In this document: one piece after another, positions 1 to 11,352 of the stretch | Layout: each line of letters begins with the position of its first letter | Position numbering within the stretch: position 1 is the stretch's first letter | NCBI GenBank assembly: GCA_025062375.1 | Contig: JANXAG010000001.1 | Span: 114,922-178,137 of the forward strand | Length of the DNA stretch: 63,216 nt | Origin: Anaerolineae bacterium | GTDB taxonomy: Bacteria; Chloroflexota; Anaerolineae; SpSt-600 | Direction of reading: 5' to 3' | Made by a program: the position numbers and the translations under genes | The notes under the pieces: model-generated | The model's input: the letters and a program-made list of their open reading frames with translations, nothing else | Database searches by the model: none | What the model was told of the DNA's origin: nothing

Positions 1-1
1 G

Positions 2-1323
2 GCTTTGAATCTGGAAAGGGATAACGTGGGAGTTATCCTCCTTGGGGATTACAGTTACCTTCAAGAGGGGGATATAGCCCGCTCCACTGGAAGGATTATT
101 TCCGTCCCGGTAGGAGAGGAGCTTCTGGGCAGGGTGGTGAACGCCCTCGGCCAGCCCATTGATGGCAAAGGGCCCATAAGGGCCACGAAATACCGCCCCA
201 TAGAGCGCATCGCCCCCAATGTGGTGACTCGTCTCCCCGTTAACACCCCGGTGCAGACGGGGATAAAAGCCATTGACTCCATGATCCCGATAGGAAGAGG
301 GCAGCGAGAGCTAATAATTGGCGACAGGCAAACAGGGAAAACAGCTATCGCTATTGATACTATCATAAACCAGAAAGGGAAAGACCTCTACTGCATCTAT
401 GTAGCCATTGGCCAGAAGATGTCGCAGGTGGCGAGGGTGGTGGCTACTTTGGAGAAATACGGGGCCATGGAGCACACCATCGTAGTGGTGGCCTCAGCGG
501 CGGAGCCAGCAGCAATGCAATACATTGCCCCTTATGCTGGATGTGCTATGGGTGAAGAATTTATGGAATCCGGTAAAGATGCCCTTATTGTCTACGATGA
601 TCTCACCAAGCACGCTTGGGCTTACCGCCAGATTTCCCTGGTCCTCAGGCGACCGCCCGGCCGCGAGGCTTATCCTGGCGACATTTTTTACCTTCACTCG
701 CGCCTTCTGGAGAGGGCTGCTCGTCTCGCTCCCGAGTATGGAGGCGGTTCCCTCACCGCTCTCCCGATAATTGAAACCCAGCTTGGCGATATTACCACCT
801 ACATACCCACCAATGTTATTTCCATAACCGATGGGCAGATATACCTGGAGCCTGAGCTTTTCAACGCCGGAATCCGTCCGGCCATCAACGTGGGCCTCTC
901 GGTTTCCAGAGTAGGTGGGAATGCCCAGATAAGGGCTATGCGGAAAGTGGCTGGGAAGCTGCGCCTGGAATTGGCCCAGTTCCGGGAACTGGCGGCTTTC
1001 GTCCAGTTTGCTTCAGAACTTGACCCTGCTACCCGCAAGGTTATAGAGAGGGGGCAGAGGCTTCAGGAAATTCTCAAGCAACCCCAGTATGAGCCCATGC
1101 CAGTGGAGCATCAGGTTATGATCATTTTTGCCGGAACCCAGGGCTACCTGGACGATGTCCCTGTCCACAAAATCCAGAGATGGGAGAGGGAGTTCCACCG
1201 CTGGATGGACATTCACCACCCTGAAATAGGCAATCGCATTGCTGAAACCAAGGATCTGGATGAGGAGACCGAAAGGGCTCTCAGGGCAGCCATTGAAGAA
1301 TTCAAGAGGACTGTGGTGATTTA

Positions 1324-1324
<1 letters not shown>
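2..1324 (+). CDS. atpA: ATP synthase F1 subunit alpha, 5'-truncated by window edge
   Basis: Alpha subunit of the F1 catalytic head of ATP synthase; it forms the alpha3beta3 hexamer and carries a non-catalytic nucleotide site. The reading frame enters from outside the window: the codons before the first TTG (Ala-Leu-Asn-Leu-Glu) continue the usual GMALNLE segment, so the TTG at position 5 is not a real start. About 60-70 N-terminal residues are missing. Visible motifs are the conserved [14 protein letters not shown] stretch and the Walker A sequence GDRQTGKT. The stop overlaps the atpG start in TAATG, which indicates translational coupling. The missing atpB/E/F/H genes would lie upstream, outside the window. 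Confidence 0.97.
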
Positions 1325-3640
<2,316 letters not shown>

Positions 3641-3649
3641 GGAGGGGTT

Positions 3650-4099
3650 ATGCCCCTGCGTCTGGAGATAGTGACTGGAGAGAGGATGGTTTTTTCCGAT
3701 GAGGTGGATATGGTCATAGCGCCGGGGGTTGACGGGCAAATTGGGATTTTGCCGAAGCATGCTCCCCTTCTCACAGCCCTCAGCATTGGAGAGCTCAGAG
3801 CTCGGAAAGGAGAGGAGGAGTTTTCCTTCGCTATAGGCGGTGGTTTTATGGAGGTATACAGGGACAGGGTTATAGTCCTGGCCGATACTGCTGAAAGAGC
3901 GGAGGAGATTGATATCGCCCGGGCCGAGGAAGCTCGTCGCAGGGCTATGGAGCTCCTCAAGGAAAGAGGCCGGTTGAGTCGGGAGGAGTTCGCTCAAGCG
4001 GAGGCGAGGCTCCGCAAGGCCATGACCAGGATAAAGATCGCGCAGCGCTACCGCTGCCTCCAGATACCCAGGATTGAAGAGGAAAGGGAAAATGTTTGA
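3650..4099 (+). CDS. atpC: ATP synthase F1 subunit epsilon
   Basis: Rotor-stalk subunit that binds gamma and regulates hydrolysis. The 149-residue protein has the N-terminal beta-sandwich ([20 protein letters not shown], then [16 protein letters not shown]) followed by an Arg/Glu-rich C-terminal helical hairpin (about residues 85-140). It is slightly longer than the usual 130-140. AAGGAGGGG lies just before the ATG, nine bases after the atpD stop. Its end overlaps the mreB start by eight bases. Confidence 0.96.
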   Translation: MPLRLEIVTGERMVFSDEVDMVIAPGVDGQIGILPKHAPLLTALSIGELRARKGEEEFSFAIGGGFMEVYRDRVIVLADTAERAEEIDIARAEEARRRAMELLKERGRLSREEFAQAEARLRKAMTRIKIAQRYRCLQIPRIEEERENV

Positions 4100-5096
4100 G
4101 AAGCTGATAGGTATAGACTTGGGCACCTATAACGTCATAATCTACGTAAAAGGGAAAGGCATCGTGATCCAAGAACCCTCCATCGTGGCTATATCCAAGA
4201 AGGAAAAAAGGATTGTGGCTATAGGCAAAGAGGCCATGACGATGCAGGGGCGGACTCCGGAAAGCATCGATGTGATGCGCCCCCTTAAGGATGGAGTTAT
4301 TGCCGATTACCTGGTGACGGAGGCCATGCTCCGGTATTTTCTGGAAAAAGTATGTGGTCGCTTTAACCTTTTCAAACCCAGGGTTATGATAAGTGCTCCG
4401 GTGGGCATAACCAGCGTGGAGACCAGGGCTGTCCACGATGCGGGAATTCAAGCTGGTGGAAAGGAAGTTTACCTCATTCCCGAACCCCTGGCCGCTGCCC
4501 TGGGCGCGGGGATGCCCATCCACACTCCCACTGGGAACATGGTGGTAGACATAGGAGGAGGAATTAGTGAAGCGGCTATAATCTCCATGAACGAAATCGT
4601 GGTAGCGGATGCTGTCAGGGTTGGAGGGCTGAAAATTGACGAGGCCATTGCCTCTTACATTCGTAAGAAATACAATCTCCAGATAGGCGAGGGGACTGCT
4701 GAGTCTGTCAAGATAGAGATAGGCAGTGCTCTTCCCCTTCCAGAGAAGCTTAAGACGGAAGTCAAGGGCAGGGATTTGGTGACGGGTTTGCCTAAAACCG
4801 TCGTGGTCAATTCCGATGAGGTAACCGAGGCTATAACTGAGCCCCTTAAAGCCATCGTTAATATGGTGAAGAGGGTGCTGGAGAAGGCGCCGCCGGAGCT
4901 GGCTTCGGATATAATTGACCGGGGGATGCTCCTTACAGGTGGGGGAGCACTTCTCAGAAACATGGATCGGCTTCTCACCAAAGAGACGGGCGTCCCTTGC
5001 TACGTGGCCGACAATCCTATGGCTTGCGTGGCTATAGGAGCAGGGAAAGCGTTGGAGGACTTTGACAGATTAAAGAGGAGTCTTATAACATTTTAA
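4092..5096 (+). CDS. mreB: Rod shape-determining protein MreB/Mbl
   Basis: Bacterial actin homologue that polymerises under the membrane and guides cell-wall elongation. The 334-residue protein carries the actin-fold phosphate-1 motif [17 protein letters not shown], phosphate-2 [13 protein letters not shown] and the adenosine motif [14 protein letters not shown] prefer the ATG at 4092 ([12 protein letters not shown]) over an in-frame ATG at 4074: AGGAAAGGG precedes it and it matches MreB N-termini. MreB-family genes near the ATP synthase operon are also known elsewhere (mbl in Bacillus lies nearby). A MreB versus Mbl assignment cannot be made from sequence reading alone. Confidence 0.95.
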   Translation: MFEKLIGIDLGTYNVIIYVKGKGIVIQEPSIVAISKKEKRIVAIGKEAMTMQGRTPESIDVMRPLKDGVIADYLVTEAMLRYFLEKVCGRFNLFKPRVMISAPVGITSVETRAVHDAGIQAGGKEVYLIPEPLAAALGAGMPIHTPTGNMVVDIGGGISEAAIISMNEIVVADAVRVGGLKIDEAIASYIRKKYNLQIGEGTAESVKIEIGSALPLPEKLKTEVKGRDLVTGLPKTVVVNSDEVTEAITEPLKAIVNMVKRVLEKAPPELASDIIDRGMLLTGGGALLRNMDRLLTKETGVPCYVADNPMACVAIGAGKALEDFDRLKRSLITF

Positions 5097-5117
5097 AGGG
5101 ATGAGCGGAGGTGAAAG

Positions 5118-5537
5118 GTGGAATTTCAGCCGGAAATCACCCTTTTTACCTGTATTTATTGCGGATACATGGCTGCTGACACGGCGGGAGCTCTGCGGAT
5201 TCAATACCCTCCCTGTACGAAATTAATTCGCTTCCCGTGCACCGGGAAACTGGATGTGCGTTACATCCTTGAAGCCTTTGAAAAAGGAGCTGATGGAGTA
5301 ATAGTGGTAGCCTGTCCCATAGGTAACTGCCACCATTTCCACGGCAACATTCAGGCCGCAAGGCGGGTTGGATATGCTAAAAAACTCCTGGGCGAGATCG
5401 GCCTCGGAAGCGAGCGCCTGGAGATTTTCTACATGTCTGGAGGGCAGGGAGGGACTTTTGCCAATGCTGTTAATACCATGGTGGAAAGGCTCAGGAAATT
5501 GGGGCCCAACCCTCTAAAGAACGGCCATAAGGGATAG
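5118..5537 (+). CDS. MvhD-like [2Fe-2S] electron-transfer subunit, copy 1
   Basis: Small iron-sulfur protein of the MvhD/FlpD family, which passes electrons between a partner dehydrogenase and HdrA in heterodisulfide reductase-type complexes. The 139 residues show the family cysteine pattern: FTCIYCGY near the N-terminus, PCTGKLDV, and VACPIGNCHHFHGN in the middle. Translation starts at GTG 5118, four bases after GGAGGTG. It directly precedes the giant hdrA, and a paralogue with the same motifs directly follows that gene. It is likely a subunit of the same complex. Confidence 0.9.
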   Translation: MEFQPEITLFTCIYCGYMAADTAGALRIQYPPCTKLIRFPCTGKLDVRYILEAFEKGADGVIVVACPIGNCHHFHGNIQAARRVGYAKKLLGEIGLGSERLEIFYMSGGQGGTFANAVNTMVERLRKLGPNPLKNGHKG

Positions 5538-5563
5538 GCTGCCTTTAACAGGAGGAGGCAACG

Positions 5564-8500
5564 ATGCCTGAGGTGAAGGGTTCTGTTCTGGTGGTAGGAG
5601 GGGGTGTAGCTGGCATTCGGGCAGCTTCAGACCTGACCGCTGCTGGATTTAAAGTTTACCTTCTGGACAAAGACAGCGCTATCGGCGGGAAGATGGCCCA
5701 GCTTGATAAGACTTTCCCCACCAATGACTGCGCTATGTGCATACTCTCCCCTTGGCTAGTAGATATAGGACGAAACCTCAACATAGAAATAATCACTAAC
5801 GCTGATCTTTTGAGTTTGGAAGGAAAGCCAGGCCGCTTTATAGCGACGATTCGCCGTAGACCTCGCTACGTGGACGAGGCAAAGTGCACAGCCTGTGGCG
5901 ATTGCACCAAAGTATGTCCTATTACTGTGCCCGATGAATACAATGCTGGGTTCGCTCAACGCCGGGCCATCTATAAACTCTATCCTCAGGCTGTTCCCAA
6001 TGCTTTTGCTGTATCCAAGCTTGGAATTTCCCCCTGCAAGAACGCCTGTCCTGCTGAGACGAGCGCTCAGGGCTATATAGCTCTAATTACTCAGCGCCGC
6101 TACAAAGAAGCTCTGGAAGTGATCAAGCAGTATAATCCGTTTCCTGCCACTGTGGGGCGAGTGTGCACTCATCCGTGTGAGGATGCCTGCAACCGCGGCA
6201 AAGTGGATGAACCCATAGCTATTTGTGCTCTCAAACGTTTTGTTGCTGACTACGTTTATGAGCATTTCGGTGATGAACCTGTTTCTAAGATTGAAATTCC
6301 TCCTGATGCTCCCAAAGTGGCAGTGGTCGGATCGGGCCCTGCAGGGCTTTCATGCGCTCACCAATTAGTGAGGATGGGGTATCGGGTGACGGTTTTTGAG
6401 GCTCTACCTGTGCCTGGCGGGATGATGCGGGTAGGTATACCCCCTTTCCGTCTGCCCAGGGAAATACTGGAGAGAGAAATCAACAACATTATCGCTCAAG
6501 GTGTGGAGCTTAAGCTAAACCATCCTGTCCGTGACATCAATTCCCTTTTTGAGCAGGGCTACAAAGCAGTTTTCCTGGCAATTGGTGCTCACGAGCCTCA
6601 GGAGTTAGGGATTCCCGGCGAAGACGCTGCGGGCGTTTACCATGGTGTTCCGCTTCTCCGGGCCATAAACCTTGATGAAAAAATTGAGCTGGGGCACCGT
6701 GCCGTGGTGATTGGAGGCGGAAATACCGCCTTAGACGTGTCTCGGACTCTTCGTCGTCTGGGTGTGGAAGAAGTTATCGTCGTCTATCGCCGTTCCCGTG
6801 AGGAGATGCCCGCTAACCCTGAAGAGGTACGCCAGGCTGAAGAAGAAGGAGTTAAATTCCTGTTTTTAGCTTCACCGCTGGAAGTAATCACCAATGCCGG
6901 CCGAGTTAAAGGGGTGAGGTTTATCCGTAACCGATTGGGCAAACCGGATGCTTCTGGCAGGCGGCAGCCTGAACCCATACCAGGCTCGGAGTTCGTCATA
7001 GACTGCGATATGATGGTGGCAGCGGTAGCTCTCGCTCCAGAAATATCTTTCCTGAGCCCTGATCACGGTCTGGTTATAACTCCCAGGGGCACTATCATGG
7101 TTGACCCCGATACACTGGCAACAAACCGCCCGGGCATATTTGCTGGTGGTGATGCCGTCTGGGGGCCCAGAGCTGTTATCCACGCTATCGCTGACGGTCG
7201 CCGGGCTGCCATTTCTATTGACCGTTATCTTCGCGGCTTACCGCTTAAGACCCCACGACAGGAAGCTCCCCCTCCAGTGGTAGAGCTCCCCGAGGAAGAA
7301 TTGCGGGAACGGGTCTTGCGTAAAGAGATAAAACCTGCCAAGCGAGTTACCATACCCACCCTCAGCTTTGAAAAGCGCCTTAAAAGCTTTGAAGAGGTAG
7401 AGCTTACTCTTGACGAGGAAGCAGCGGTAGCTGAAGCTCTGCGCTGTCTGGCCTGTGCTATCTGTTCCGAGTGCTACCAGTGCGTGGAGGCCTGTCAGGC
7501 AAAAGCGGTAACACTGGAAACCCATCAAGCAGTAGACCGGATAGAAAAACTGGAAGTAGGAGCTGTGGTCCTGGCCCCTGGTTACAAACCCTTTGACCCC
7601 TCCGTTCTGGAAGAATACGGCTTTGGCCGTTTCCCCAACGTGGTAACTTCCATCCAGTTTGAGAGGCTTCTTTCTGCCTCCGGCCCCACTGAAGGCCACG
7701 TGGTTCGCCCTTCCGACGGCAGGAAAGCTAAGCGCATCGCCTGGCTCCAGTGCATCGGCTCCAGGGACCAGGAGCATGACTACTGTTCCTCAGCCTGCTG
7801 CATGTATGCCACTAAGCAGGCTATAATGGCCAAGGAACATGAGCCCGATACTTTCTGCCAGATTTTCCTGATGGATATGCGGGCCTTCGGTAAGGGTTAC
7901 ATGGCCTATTTCAACAGGGCCAAAAGCGAATACGGCATCGTTTACACCCGCAGCCGTATCTCAGCTCTGTTTGAGGATCCTCACACCAGGGATATCCTGA
8001 TCCGCTATCAAGAAAACGGTAACTTCAGGGAAGAGCGCTTTGACCTTGTAGTGCTTTCGGTAGGGATGGAGATACCGGAAGATGTTAAGGAGCTGGCTCA
8101 AAGGCTCGGGATAAAGGTTAATGAATACGGCTTTGTGGAGAATTCCCTCTTTGATCCCCTCGGGACCGGAAGGGAAGGGATTTTCGCTTCGGGGGTCTTC
8201 TCCGGCCCTAAAGATATACCTTCATCGGTTGTAGATGGAAGCGCTGCGGCTGGGGCCATAGGTGAACTTCTGGCTTCGGCCAGGGGCACAGAGGTAGCTG
8301 TTCCTGTTTATCCTCCTGAGATTGATGTAAGTGGCCAGGAGCCCCGCATTGGAGTTTTTGTGTGCCACTGTGGCTCCAACATCGCCGGCTTCCTGGATGT
8401 GGAAGCGGTTACCGAATACGCTCGCACCCTTCCGGGGGTGGTATATGCCACCCACAACCTCTACACCTGTTCCCAGGATACCCAGGAGCTCATTAAGCAG

Positions 8501-10030
8501 GCCATCAAAGAGCACAACCTGAATCGGGTGGTGGTGGCTTCGTGCACCCCTCGCACTCACGAACCCCTATTCCAGGATACCATCCGCCAGGCGGGCCTTA
8601 ACCCCTTCCTCTTTGAGATGGCCAACATCCGCGACCAGTGCTCGTGGGTTCACTCCCACCAATGGGAAGACGCCACTGAGAAGGCCAAGGACCTGGTAAG
8701 GATGTCTGTGGCAAGGGCTGCCAGGCTCGAGCCCCTCCACACTATAGACGTCCCGGTCCGCAAATCAGCTTTGGTCATAGGTGGCGGGGTGGCCGGTATG
8801 ACGGCAGCTCTCTCCCTTGCGCGGCAGGGCTTCCCGGTTCACCTGGTGGAGAGGGAGAAAGAGCTGGGTGGCAACCTCCGCCGCATCCACTACATCCTTG
8901 AAGGTGAAGACCCCCAGGCTTTCCTGGAAAAACTTGTGGCTGAAGTAACTTCCAATCCCCTCATAACGGTACACCTCAACACCAGAGTGGTAGAACATTC
9001 GGGGTTTGTCGGAAACTTCTTTGCTGTGCTGGAGGGCCCGGATGGGCAACGCTTCCACCTTGAGCATGGAGTCACAATTGTGGCCACGGGTGGTGTGGAG
9101 AACAAGCCCCAATCTTATTTTTACGGGCAGCATCCATCTGTCCTTACCCAGCAGGAACTGGAGGAGAAGCTCGCCCGGGGAGAAATCCCTTATGGGCCTG
9201 TGGTGATGGTTCAGTGCGCTGATGACCTGGCCGAGAAATATTGCTCGGGCATATGCTGCACTCAGGCCCTTAAGAATGCCCTCAAGCTCAAAGAACTTCA
9301 GTTTGATATCCCCATCTACATCCTCCACAGGGATATAAGGGTCTATGGCTTGAGGGAGCGCTATTACACCCTGGCCCGCAGGAAAGGGGTTCTCTTTATC
9401 CGTTACGATGAAGCTTTGAAGCCTCAGGTGGAGCCCGATGGAGATGGAACTCTGAGAGTTCGCGTGAGGGATGCAGAAATTGGGGAAGAAATGGAGCTCA
9501 GGGCAAACCCGCTGGTCCTGAGCACCGGGGTTGTGCCTTCGGAGGGAGTGGAAGAGCTGGGCAAAATCCTTAAAGTTCCCCTCATGCCCGAGGGTTTCTT
9601 CTGGGAGGCTCACATAAAGCTTCGCCCTGTGGATTTTGCCTCGGATGGGATTTTCATGGCCGGGGTTGCCCACTGGCCCAAGCATCTGGATGAAACCATA
9701 GTTCAGGCCAAAGCTGCAGCGGCTCGCGCTGCCACCATCCTGGCTCAGGATACGCTAAAGGTGGGTGGCATCGTAGCGGTGGTGAGCCCTGAGAAATGCA
9801 CGGCTTGCCTCACCTGTGTCCGGGTTTGCCCATACAATGTCCCGCGGATTGAGCCCGCGCTTGTGGGGGCTGGTGGTATAAAGGGTGCGGCTTACATTGA
9901 GCCAGCCCAGTGCCATGGCTGTGGCATCTGTGTCGCTGAATGCCCGGCCAAAGCAATACAGCTTATGCATTACAGGGATGACCAGATTGAGGCCAAAGTG
10001 GAGGCCCTATTTGAAGTCACATTGCAGTGA
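5564..10030 (+). CDS. hdrA: HdrA fusion: HdrA-like FAD module with inserted NfnB/GltD-like module, plus a second HdrA
   Basis: Flavin and Fe-S protein of the heterodisulfide reductase subunit A family, 1488 residues (HdrA alone is about 650). Residues 1-150 are an HdrA FAD domain (GGGVAG at 12-17, DCAMCIL, first ferredoxin cysteines CTACGDCTKVCP at 108-119). About residues 152-610 are an insertion like NfnB/GltD small subunits: N-terminal cysteine domain (CKNACPAETSAQGYI, CTHPCEDACNRG), FAD site GSGPAG at 255-261 and NAD(P)H site GGGNTALD at 384-391. The interrupted HdrA module resumes with cysteines at 628-644 and runs to about 905. Residues 925-1488 are a second HdrA with the CHCG and SCTPRTHE N-terminal motifs, GGGVAG at 1073-1078 and two C-terminal [4Fe-4S] motifs (1412-1423, 1450-1461). 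It probably performs flavin-based bifurcation linked to NAD(P)H. AGGAGG precedes the ATG. Confidence 0.93.
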   Translation: MPEVKGSVLVVGGGVAGIRAASDLTAAGFKVYLLDKDSAIGGKMAQLDKTFPTNDCAMCILSPWLVDIGRNLNIEIITNADLLSLEGKPGRFIATIRRRPRYVDEAKCTACGDCTKVCPITVPDEYNAGFAQRRAIYKLYPQAVPNAFAVSKLGISPCKNACPAETSAQGYIALITQRRYKEALEVIKQYNPFPATVGRVCTHPCEDACNRGKVDEPIAICALKRFVADYVYEHFGDEPVSKIEIPPDAPKVAVVGSGPAGLSCAHQLVRMGYRVTVFEALPVPGGMMRVGIPPFRLPREILEREINNIIAQGVELKLNHPVRDINSLFEQGYKAVFLAIGAHEPQELGIPGEDAAGVYHGVPLLRAINLDEKIELGHRAVVIGGGNTALDVSRTLRRLGVEEVIVVYRRSREEMPANPEEVRQAEEEGVKFLFLASPLEVITNAGRVKGVRFIRNRLGKPDASGRRQPEPIPGSEFVIDCDMMVAAVALAPEISFLSPDHGLVITPRGTIMVDPDTLATNRPGIFAGGDAVWGPRAVIHAIADGRRAAISIDRYLRGLPLKTPRQEAPPPVVELPEEELRERVLRKEIKPAKRVTIPTLSFEKRLKSFEEVELTLDEEAAVAEALRCLACAICSECYQCVEACQAKAVTLETHQAVDRIEKLEVGAVVLAPGYKPFDPSVLEEYGFGRFPNVVTSIQFERLLSASGPTEGHVVRPSDGRKAKRIAWLQCIGSRDQEHDYCSSACCMYATKQAIMAKEHEPDTFCQIFLMDMRAFGKGYMAYFNRAKSEYGIVYTRSRISALFEDPHTRDILIRYQENGNFREERFDLVVLSVGMEIPEDVKELAQRLGIKVNEYGFVENSLFDPLGTGREGIFASGVFSGPKDIPSSVVDGSAAAGAIGELLASARGTEVAVPVYPPEIDVSGQEPRIGVFVCHCGSNIAGFLDVEAVTEYARTLPGVVYATHNLYTCSQDTQELIKQAIKEHNLNRVVVASCTPRTHEPLFQDTIRQAGLNPFLFEMANIRDQCSWVHSHQWEDATEKAKDLVRMSVARAARLEPLHTIDVPVRKSALVIGGGVAGMTAALSLARQGFPVHLVEREKELGGNLRRIHYILEGEDPQAFLEKLVAEVTSNPLITVHLNTRVVEHSGFVGNFFAVLEGPDGQRFHLEHGVTIVATGGVENKPQSYFYGQHPSVLTQQELEEKLARGEIPYGPVVMVQCADDLAEKYCSGICCTQALKNALKLKELQFDIPIYILHRDIRVYGLRERYYTLARRKGVLFIRYDEALKPQVEPDGDGTLRVRVRDAEIGEEMELRANPLVLSTGVVPSEGVEELGKILKVPLMPEGFFWEAHIKLRPVDFASDGIFMAGVAHWPKHLDETIVQAKAAAARAATILAQDTLKVGGIVAVVSPEKCTACLTCVRVCPYNVPRIEPALVGAGGIKGAAYIEPAQCHGCGICVAECPAKAIQLMHYRDDQIEAKVEALFEVTLQ

Positions 10031-10039
10031 GGTAAAGCT

Positions 10040-10462
10040 ATGCCCGATTTTGAGCCCATAATTGTGACTTTTGCCTGCCACTATTGCGCCTACGGTGCTG
10101 CTGACCTGGCAGGGGTGATGCGGCTTCAATACCCTGCTTCCATCCGCATCGTGAAAGTCCCCTGCACCGGCAGAGTGGATGTCCACCACATCCTCACGGC
10201 CTTTGAGAAAGGGGCCGATGGGGTGATAGTGGCGGGATGCAGGATAGGGGACTGCCACTTCCAGGATGGGAATGTAAAGGCCACGAGAAGAGTTCAATAC
10301 GCCAAAAAGCTCTTGAAAGAAATAGGCCTTGACGAAGAGCGCCTTGATATGTATTATATGTCTTCGGCCGAAGGGGCCCGTTTTGCGGAAGTAGCGGCCG
10401 AGATGACGGAGAAGATAAAGAACCTCGGGCCCAATCCATTGCGCAAGGAGGCCAGGAAATGA
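10040..10462 (+). CDS. MvhD-like [2Fe-2S] electron-transfer subunit, copy 2
   Basis: Second MvhD-family protein, 140 residues, clearly paralogous to the one upstream of hdrA. It shares the FACHYCAY, PCTGRVDV and GCRIGDCHFQDGN cysteine motifs and the LGPNPL C-terminus, but differs at the first pair and in having CRIGDCHF rather than CPIGNCHH. It starts nine bases after hdrA and its end overlaps the metV start by four bases (ATGA). Expected role: relay between HdrA and either the HdrCB or the MetVF part of the complex. Confidence 0.9.
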   Translation: MPDFEPIIVTFACHYCAYGAADLAGVMRLQYPASIRIVKVPCTGRVDVHHILTAFEKGADGVIVAGCRIGDCHFQDGNVKATRRVQYAKKLLKEIGLDEERLDMYYMSSAEGARFAEVAAEMTEKIKNLGPNPLRKEARK

Positions 10463-11142
10463 TAATTGCTGACCGCAAGCCTTTTGAGGAAATAAAAGCA
10501 ATGGTAGCCCCCTTTAACCGCATTTTGGTCCTGGGCTGTGGGACATGCGTAACGGTGGATTTTTCGGGAGGAGAGAAGCAGGTGGGCATCCTGGCTGCCG
10601 AACTGAGGATGGCCCGCCAGTTGGAAGGGAAACCGCTGGAAACAGTGGAATATACTGTTCAGCGCCAATGCGAATGGGAATTCATAGACCCTATTGCTGA
10701 GATGGTGCGCGGGGTGGATGCGGTGCTCTCCATGGCCTGTGGGGTTGGCGTCCAGGCCATGGCCGAGCGCTACCCCGATAAGATAATCCTGCCGGCCCTC
10801 AATACCGTGATGATGGGAATGCCCATAGAGGCCGGGGTTTTCGTGGAGCGGTGTGCCGGATGCGGCAATTGCGTCCTGGCTATCACCGGAGGCATATGCC
10901 CCATCGCCCGCTGCTCCAAAAACCTCCTCAACGGCCCGTGTGGTGGTTCCCAGAACGGCAAATGCGAAGTCAACCCTGAGATAGAATGCGCCTGGCAGTT
11001 GATTTATGAAAAGCTCAAATCTATGGGCCGACTGGATGTTCTGCTGGAGATTGTGGAGCCAAAGGACTGGCGCCCTGCCGGCGGTGGTGGTCCAAGGAAA
11101 ATCCTTAGGGAAGAGGTTATGATTGAAAAGGTAGAGGTGTGA
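10459..11142 (+). CDS. metV: MetV-like methylene-THF reductase partner (MTHFR C-terminal Fe-S/zinc domain)
   Basis: MetV is the small partner of acetogen-type methylene-tetrahydrofolate reductase; it holds Fe-S or zinc sites and joins MetF to electron donors. The 227-residue protein has LGCGTCVTVDF near the N-terminus and a C-terminal cysteine-rich block (CAGCGNC, GICPIARC, LLNGPCGGSQNGKCEV) that is diagnostic of the MTHFR C-terminal family. It starts inside the end of the second mvhD gene (ATGA overlap). In Moorella, MetV and MetF form a complex with HdrABC and MvhD (established knowledge); the same gene set is present here. Confidence 0.9.
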   Translation: MIIADRKPFEEIKAMVAPFNRILVLGCGTCVTVDFSGGEKQVGILAAELRMARQLEGKPLETVEYTVQRQCEWEFIDPIAEMVRGVDAVLSMACGVGVQAMAERYPDKIILPALNTVMMGMPIEAGVFVERCAGCGNCVLAITGGICPIARCSKNLLNGPCGGSQNGKCEVNPEIECAWQLIYEKLKSMGRLDVLLEIVEPKDWRPAGGGGPRKILREEVMIEKVEV

Positions 11143-11158
11143 GAGGAAAGGGGGTCTG

Positions 11159-11352
11159 GTGAAGCCTGAATTCGCGCAGGGTATGATAGACCACCTGAGG
11201 GAGAATGTGAGTAAGCTTGGGGCTTACATTGACCTCTTAGGATGAGTTTCTGATGTTAAGGCTGTGAAACAGAGTCTCAGAAGAACGCGGAAGATTTTGA
11301 GCGCTTTGCGGGCTACATCTTTAGAGCCTTTAAGGAGGAGCTGACAAAATGA
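11159..11352 (+). pseudogene. Decayed HepT-like (DUF86/COG2445) HEPN toxin remnant between metV and metF
   Basis: This ~200-base junction holds pieces of one protein in shifted frames. From GTG 11159 the frame reads VKPEFAQGMIDHLRENVSKL, like the first helix of HepT proteins, then hits a stop near 11245. The same frame resumes as SDVKAVKQSLRR. A shifted frame at the end encodes EDFERFAGYIFRAFKEEL and stops at 11350-11352, resembling HepT C-termini and overlapping the metF start as ATGA. The middle of the protein, including the RNase motif region, is deleted. The assignment rests on recalled family patterns, so it is tentative. Confidence 0.4.
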
